A DNA stretch of 64,000 bases from Cladopsammia gracilis (lineage: Eukaryota; Cnidaria; Anthozoa; Scleractinia; Dendrophylliidae). The position numbers and the translations under genes are program-made. The DNA lies in contig JAJGOT010000198.1 in the NCBI GenBank assembly GCA_022457155.1, positions 97,001 through 161,000 of the forward strand. Reading direction: 5' to 3'. Under the pieces are notes generated by a model. That model saw nothing but the letters and a program-made list of their open reading frames with translations, had not been told where the DNA came from and searched no databases. Of this stretch, positions 51,401 to 60,400 are shown piece after piece; the stretch's first letter is position 1, and every line of letters starts with the position of its first letter.

Positions 51401-54400
51401 ACCACCCTTGGTGCAGGAAAAAGAGGTCGCTTGAGGGATGTGGTCGCTTAAGAGAAAAATCAATTTTAACAACAGTATTTGACTGAGAAACAAAACGGTT
51501 ATTTACAAAGTGGTCGCTTACGGGAAGTGGTCGCTTAAGAGAGTGGTCGTTAAGAGAGAGTTATTTAATTTATTTATTTCTCCAAAAATTAACAAGTTTA
51601 CAGGAAAGAGAAAAGGGAGAGTTGAATAAAGAGAGAGTTGACTGTAGAAAAGTTATTATTCAAACTCACCAGCTGGTATTACAGGTTCCGATGACTGGCC
51701 TGCAATTGATAATCAAAGAAACAAATTTAACTCCACAGATTTAAGGAATTCAATGCATTCAGCATTTTGTGTCATTAGCATACAAATTTACGAAGAGAAA
51801 GCATCGTACTAAACACGAACTGACTTAAAAGTTCAAAGAGCTTGTTAAAACTCATTTATCTACGCAATTTTTACTTCTTTGCATGTAATGCTCAAGGAAA
51901 TAGCTGCTATCAAAAACTGCAAACTGCAAACTTACCCTGTTTTGTTACGGTTATTTTAATTTCTTGGAGGGGAGATTTGGTAGGAGTGACAGAAATGTTG
52001 TAAAGACCGTTCAAATACAACGGCTGTTTACTGTCATCGTCTCGTGCACTTAAGATAACCGCAGAGGGTCTGGATACCGCCTTTTTGATCTTGGCTACAA
52101 CCCCAGGGTTTACCGGGAAGCCTTGTGTTGGATAACGATCTGACGATAACAAAGTAAACTTCTTCTTCGAAAGGTTTGTCACCTCTAGAACGATGTAAAA
52201 TTTCGCTGCAGCTCCTGCAAAAAGCAACGATAAATGAAGAGTTAATATTTCGTTAAGTTTTCTCAGCCACGAAATCTCTTGAGGTAACATTTATAAGAGT
52301 TAGAGATCTTACTTTTACTGTGATAAATGCTTGTCGTTCTTGTCTTTCTAAAGAATAATTTTCTAAAAAAAGCCCGTTTTTGGCTTCTGCACTGTAGTTA
52401 ATGGTGTTCCTTATTCTTCCAAATTATATCGTGAAATGCTCAGTTTTAAGTAATTGGACTACTAATTCTCCTTACAAATCCCACGCATTTTCTTAAAGCC
52501 AAACCCGCGATATAAAAGGCGGCTGGACTGTCCAACTCATGCAAATGAGCAAAATCTATTGTTCTTGCTCATTTGCATTAGATTCGGCGTAGGGCTTTGC
52601 CCTTTTATACCGCAGGTTTCCCTTTAAACATTTCTTCTGAGAATTCGAAGGTCAATCAAGACAACATCCCTTAATTGATGATTTCATTTATTCTTTTCTC
52701 GCGTCAGATCTGCTTAACAGTGCGTAAATAATGAAAGGTGAAAATTAATAAAAGTGGATCCCTTTCATTAAAATCAAAGGCTGCTACATACATACATACA
52801 CACTTTATTTTACAACGCTTGCCACTACAACTATATACAATAGCTGGTTTCCAAGCGGAGCGTTTAACAAATATGTATATAACAAAATAAAATAAAAACA
52901 ATTTACAATTAAGAGAAAATATTCAGCATAACTCAGTGGCAGCCATAGAGGCTACACTACATTTAAACTGAGATAGTGTGTTAGCCTTTTTGGCCTCAAT
53001 CGGTAGGCTGTTCCAGAGCATAGCACCGCTATATTTGAAACTACACTTTAGATAGTTGGTTTTCGGCCTTGGAAGTACCAGGTCTGTATCAAGATTTCGT
53101 AGATTATATTGAGTTTGATTTTCAGATAGTCTTGTAAAGGACTCTCTTAAATATGGAGCAGTTTGATTATTCATTGTTTTATACATTAAGGTGATCAAAC
53201 GCTATAAATAAAAGATTTTGTACATCTTCGGGCCCATTCCCTCTCCTGGATGTTTTGCTCCACTGCCCCCCCCCCCCCCCCCCCCACCCCCTCCCCCAAC
53301 CAACCCCTACGTCCAACTCCCCACTCCCCCCTCCCTCCCACGCCGCTCCCATGGGTAAGGTAGGTGACCATTAGATATCGCGGGCTCAATGTTTACAGCC
53401 GACCAAACGAGCGATTGAGTGAAATTTCTCCCAAATGCTACAACTCGCATATTCACACTCACCAGATCCATCATAATCGCGGTAGAACGAAGCCACAGTG
53501 CTTGCCTGCGCAGATTGAACGCTTTCGTCAAAAACGGCCAGGGATTTGATGGAAAATTTCGCGAAGTCAGAGCCAAACACATTTGGTACTCGTCCCCCAA
53601 TACAGAGGTTTGTTTGGGCAGCATTTATTGGTCGCGAAGCTTCTGCTTTTCCCATAGCATCTGAGGCTTGAAGAACGTCGTTTTGGTACAGAGACAAACC
53701 TTCTGATTCACTCCAGGTACCCATCAGATAAAACCAGTTGTCAAATATCAATGGGGCGGAGACCTGAGAGGAACGTATGTATCAATGGAAACTTCAGCCT
53801 GGTTTCAATGTAATCGCAAGGATCTTAAGGATCGCAGCGATCCCAGAAAAAAGTGTTGTGCGACCCTTGCGAATATGGAAACTAAAAACTTTGCGATCCC
53901 TGCAATCGCTACGATCCTTGCGATTGCGATGCGATGCTTGCGATCCTTGCGATCGAGAGTTTTTTATATGGAAACCACTCTTGTATCCCATAATGCACTT
54001 AAAGTTTATCGGATCCAGGCCTACTCGACGTTTCCTTGCGATCGCTGCGATCATATGGAAACCTGAGGTCTCAGCGATCGCAAGGATCGCAAGAATCGCG
54101 GCGATCGTTGATCGTAACGATCGCTTCAATCGTTGCGATTATATAGAAACCAGGCTTTGGCAATAATTGATAAATAGAGAAAGATGGCAACTTTACATTG
54201 TTTTTAGATACAACTGTTCAGTTTTGTTAACTAATACTAAACTAGTATACAAAAAGTATTATTTATCAGGTGTCACGAAGCTCTTTAGAACCTCTAACAC
54301 AATCTTCGTGACATACTTCTTTAAGGTGAGTGGTAGCAATGTTGTGTATTTTCCAACAATCAAGTAAAACGTCCTTCGGATACTAGGGAAACTTATGTTC

Positions 54401-57400
54401 AGTTCTAAGAGCATAAGCAATTGGTCAAACACGTTTGTAACTGAAATAACAAATAGCTGTAACGTGACGTTTACTTTGGTAAACGTGATAATGAAACGAA
54501 TAAAAGCACCAACACAAAACTGCACAGCACGCAGAATAAATGCAAACGAAAACAAAAAGTAGACAGACACAAACTCGAGCAATTTGTCACTTGTAGCCAG
54601 CGCAAAAGCAATAACCGAAAGTAGAATCGAGTTCTAATTTCAGTAACGGTTGCAGAAAAATTTGTTTAAGCGTACACCCCTTCATGAACTGACTTGTGTC
54701 GTATAATTTTCATCACGTAGCGACCTACTGTATATGCATTTATATACCCAGTCCTTTTCGGTCAACGTTGCAATACAGGTTGCAGGAAACATTGCCGAGT
54801 GTAACACCCACTCTCCATGAAGCTGCAACGTAGCAAACGGAACTGTTGCTAGGCAAGCTGCACAAAACTGACATTACAGAGTGTAAGACCGCCTCTACAC
54901 TACTCAGTTTCTTACCTGCCACGCCTTTTGTGAAATAGCCAAAGTAAAGAACACCTTCCCATCCTTGACATACATCGACACTCCACGAGTCTGCGAGCTC
55001 TGGGCACCGGTGTCGAGCAAATACTTGGGCTCCTTGTATTCTTTGACCGACTTGTCGAATTTCATACTCATACCAAGTGATAGCCCCTTGCCGCAAAGAG
55101 CAGGGTCCATAAGACAGTCTGTCAAGCTCATATCAGTTGTTAGGAAGTCTGACTGTCCATCAAGTGACACTCCACCGTCGCTGGCGTGGATATTCTTGCC
55201 ATGGATACGGAAGGCAGGGTTACCCTCTATGAAGCCTTGAGGGGTGATAGATTTGAACCTCCAGAAATAGATGCTGGGTACTGTGGTGGTATAATGGAAT
55301 GCTTGGATTAGTTTTCAAATTTTGTGCGTGATCGAAAAAGTGAGTTAACTTTTATAGCACGGTTTTTTAAAATCAATTTTCAGCGTTAATACAGGGCTCA
55401 ATCAAAGCAGTCCTCCGACTGCAGGGCTTGCTCTGTTAAAACATCGATTTATTCACACGCGCGCACACTTGTGGAAAACATGGCTGTAAGAGCAATTATT
55501 CTCCCTGCTCATGCATCTTTTATACGATATTAATACTAATTTGAGGGTTTAAATATCTCACATTTTCATAAAAACAATCTCTGCACGAACTTTGTAACAA
55601 GACCGGGAGGACAATATTGACAGAATAAAGACACAGAACACAAATACGGCTGCAGGATACAGATGAAGTGAAAGAGAGCGCGAGAGATGAAGAAAAAAAT
55701 TGCCCTGTTTTCTCAAAGTGGCGGACACTTAAAATGAGACAAAGTGTAGCGTATGTCATAGTCAATCTGCTGTTAAATAAAGCAACCACAAATTTGAAAA
55801 GTACTGTTTAACTAAAAAAAAGGTATACTTCGCATAACTAACTTCACACAACTTACCTGGAGGGCTGTTAACTACAATTCCGCCATCAGGAGCAGCTTCA
55901 CCTTAATGAATGAAATAAAGTCGTAAGGTTGTTTATTCGCCCACTAGCGACGTAATCGGAAGCGGAGTCGGAGTCGGAGTCGGAAGCGTAAGGAAAAGTG
56001 AATATATATAAAAATACGGAGTCGCAATCGGAATCGAAAGCTCGACGGAATCGGCAGGATCAGAAAGTTTTTTTTCTTTGGATTCCGCGGCTTCTGCTTC
56101 CGTCGTTTGCGATCTAGTGGAAACAAGTAATTTCCACCAGATCGTAACTTTGTTGCGATTCAGATTCCGCGTCCGATTCTGTTTCCGAAAACAAAACAAA
56201 AATTCGTATTCTTCAGGAATTTTGATATTGGACGCCCTTGCCAGTGAAAGTGTTAAGCTCATTGTTGCTCTCTTACCTCCTTTGCCCGTGATTCTCATCA
56301 CAATAGGATCCCCAGTCGCCTTGCTGGGTGCAACTATAAGTCTTGGCTGTCCGTTAAGAAGTAAAGTCTTCTCCTCCCCAGGCACAACAGCGTTGATGGA
56401 CAGGTCGCTCGGGTTGCTGACTTCCTTGGTGATGATGCTTCGTTGTTCAGGCTCCAACCTGAAGCCATCGGGTGGATCATTATCGCTTGTGATCACTCTC
56501 AAAGCCACACCCGCTTCATTCTCCACCAAAAACGACACATGGAATCTCGGAGCAGGAGACAGGTCATCTGCACAAAAACGATTTGTTGCATAGTAAATAG
56601 GACTGAGCTCTGATCATTTGTTTATCTAACGTAGTCATCTGGGACTGCTAATAAAAACAGCTGTACGTTGATGGCGAATCATTTCCAAATTCCAATTCGA
56701 TCTGGAAACAGTGGAAGTAAGAGCCACCTCGTGGATTCCACTAAAATTCATATTTATTTATTTAATATTTTTGTATTTATCCCTCGCGAAGCGCGGTTTA
56801 TGAATTTGTCGCGCGTGGATAGCTTTAGGGCGGTGGATTGTCGGGTTGCCTTTATATATCTCGCGTTGGTGTCCTGCAGCTGCCTGGCAACAAAGGGATC
56901 GCGACCGCTGACAATGGCGCACTGTCATGTTCATTAGGTTAATACTTCATGTAAGCCTATAGGAGCATGGTAAACAAAGATGGCGGACGGTAAACGGTAC
57001 GCGATCCTTTGAAATGACCTTCTACTAACTTCTACTAACGTTTTTCAAAGAAGAGTAAGTGGAATGGCGAAAAGCCTCATCGACGCGCCACCAAAGTTCG
57101 ACTCGCGGTGCACCCTCCCCCAAGCTTCGCGAGGTTCTGCGAGACACATATTTCTAGTTTATTAGTTATCAAGTCTTCAGTTTTAGGGACTTCCTCTCAC
57201 CGGGACGATCAAACTAAACAAACTTCTAAAAAAGTTAGAGAGGCAAGGAGCAAAAAATAAAGTGATAACATGATAGAGAGCAAAATACCCCCCCCCCCCC
57301 CCCAAAAAAAAAAAAAAAAAAAATACAACGTTTCCCCTTTAGAGCTAACATTAAGTTAAGGGTCCAGTCTTCTACACAAATATTGTGCCATGAGGCATTG

Positions 57401-60400
57401 ATTATTGACGATTTGGTTTGTTGAAAAAAGTGTCTTTGCAACGTGAGACAGCCTTGATACTGCCACTTTGACCAAATTTGTACACAACACGTAGCTGTTT
57501 TTCCTAATTCAACTACTGGACCTGCTAAACACACAGACATACTTACCCCCAGGCTCTACCAGCTTGACTGAGACATCGGTCACATCCTGCTCATAATCAC
57601 TGGGAACAACCGAGAATTCCCTCTCTCCATTCAGCAAGAAAGGTTTATTGGTCGAGACGCCCCACACACGGAACTTCACGGCAGAAGGACTTCTAAGCCT
57701 TTTCACTATCCTGTTGCATGTTTCGCCTTTCAAGGAGAAGCCGTTTGCCGGTTGACTGTCGCTTGGAGCCAGAACGATATCTTCTGCCTCGGTGTTGTTT
57801 ACAACAAGATTGATGGTGTACAACTTGGACGGTTGGATCGACACTGCAGATAAACACAAATTTCGCGATGACAAACAAAGTATTGAGGTCAATAATCCAC
57901 AAATTAGTTTAAAAGGTTCTTGATAGTTGAGGAAAACAAGATAACGTAAAATTCATTTTAGAAATTGAATTGATTTCTCTTATATTGTATAAAACAAAAA
58001 GATTCCATTTTGCTGTGGTTTTGTTCAGTTACCGACAAACTCACACAAGAAATCAAAATCAGGCTGTCAAGCTTCAATTAGGAGAACTATGTCCTGACTA
58101 TCAAAAACAATAAATAAATCGGTGGACGATATCGCAGCAACAACAGCAATGAATTTCACGGCAGGTTACAGCGTGTCATTTTATCATAGTTAGAGTAAAG
58201 TTATCATTTTAGAAATGTCAAGTTTTTAGAAATGTCACTTTAGAAATGTTTGTGTACGGGGTATCACCGTCACACCATAGAGAGCGGTTTTCAATTGAGT
58301 TTTGTAAGAATTCTCGCAATTGCTTTGGTTTTGCGTTGCTCCGCTTCGTGACTGGTTAAAAAATCTCGTGCCACTTTCTTGACCAATCAGAAGTTAAACC
58401 AAAACCGATCGCTCCTTGCCTGTACGCGTTTTCTCGCGCTTGGCGTCGGCTAAATGTATTTGCCTCGTGTTCTGATTGGTTCAATGGATTGTCTGCGGCT
58501 GTTGTGATTGATTTTACGACACTCAATTCAAAACCTCTCTATAACAAACAAACTCATTTCCCTTCAAGATAAAATTAGCACCATCTTGAAACTCACCATC
58601 GTTACTGTAATATTTGGACACTGAATAAACTCCTGGCGCTTCTAAATAACTGTTGAACACCACAAAGGATGCAATGTAGAAGTTTGCAAAGAACTGCCCG
58701 TTGCCTCCGACGTTACGTCCAAGGAAGAAGTTTTCCTTTTGTGTCCAGTCCTTCATGTTCTGTACACCCACCCCTCCCTTGTCCTGTGCCAGCTGCTTGC
58801 CGTTAATGAACAGGCTGAGCCCATTCTTCATGCGCCATGTTGTGACCAGGTAGAACCACTGGTCAGTTATGACGTCTGTTTCAGCCTAGACAAAGGTAAT
58901 GGCAATTGCACACTTACATCTAGGATTATACCCAAGCATTGTGTAACAAATACTCTATACTTGGCAGAGTTGTTTGTCATTTTTATAATACTTCATATGT
59001 GACAGAATAATGTGTGTTATGGTGAACTTTTATTGATGAGGACACTTTGTGATTCCTATCATGAAGCGTGGCTACATTATGCGTGCAATCCAGGATATTA
59101 CTCCAATTGCAAAGGGTCATGATCTGACGCTTCAGTGATTCTCAAAGAAGTAGCTGGACTGCAAAACAGTCAGCATTTTTGTGCAAAGCAACAAAGAAAA
59201 GTACCAAAAGCTGAGGTCGAAAAGATCTGGTCCGAGTCTGAATACAGATTGAGACTGGGGAGAGGATCGAAACTTCTCGCGTCCCTCTCAAGCTCAAGAG
59301 GTAAAAACCGACTGTTCTGTAGTCAAACAAGTAACAGGTCCAAGCTTTCCTAACACATCAAAGGGCTGACACAACAGAATAATACACCCTCTAGCTAGAT
59401 TTCGCATATAAAATAGTTCTTTGAACCCCAATATTAATAGGGCTTCTGCACCTTGTCCTCAAGATGACAAAACTAATCAATGAGGAACCCGTCATAACTA
59501 ACTTTCGTCGGAAAGAAACGATGATTAAACTGGACTTTTCGAAATAGTCAGATGGTAGCAATGGCACATGTAGATGCTTTCTACCCAAACATTAAAGCGG
59601 CTATTCCAAATTATAAATCAATATATAAAATCTCACTACTTAACTAATGTATGATCTAATAAACAGGTAACGAGAATATAGTAAAAACTAATTATAAAAG
59701 ATTAAAGCTGACACGTACCTTCCAACGGGTGTCATAAGTTGCCAGCTCCATAACCATTTTCTTATTCAACAAGTAAAACGATAGCCCGGGGGAATTTACG
59801 CTCTTTTCCCCCGTGTCCAAAATATACCTGGGGTCATCATACTTCAGTACTGCAGCTGGAAACTTCAGCTTCATACCAAACGTGAAGCCGTCTAGGAAAC
59901 CTCCGGGATTTGACAGCGCATTTTGACTGCTTAGATGAGAGCTAAGATAACCAGTGGAGCCGTCCAGAAGAAGACCTCCGTCCACCGTCTGGCAGTTGCC
60001 GTTCACCTTTAAAGTGGTCTTACCAAGGATGAAACCGTTTGAAATGACAAAGAACGACCAGTATTGACTTGGGGATAGTGGTGGCATTGCTGAAAGAAAT
60101 AAACTAGAGTTTATAACTGTTCCTTGTGGGGGAGGGGGAATGGGGGAGGGGGGATTTTGGGATAAAGGAACTTATTTTCCTGGTTTCCGTAGAAGGAATG
60201 ACCAGTATTGACTTGGGGAGAGTGGCGGCATTGCTGAAAGTAGGGGGAGGGGGAAGAGGAGGGGGAAGAGGAGGGGGAAGAGGAGGGGGAGGGGGAGGAG
60301 GAGGGGGAAGAGGAGGGGGAGGGGGAGGAGGAGGGGGAAGTTGGGGTACGGGGGCTTAACTTCCCGGTTCCCAAACAAAGAACGACCAGTAAAAATTTAA

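Noticed and set aside
56078..56593. 171-codon plus-strand frame
   Set aside because: Antisense of S domain 4 plus a repeat; the minus frame has the domain and splice sites.
60111..60374. Ser/Pro-rich minus-strand frame
   Set aside because: It is the GGGGGAAGAGGA tract read in one frame; low-complexity artefact.
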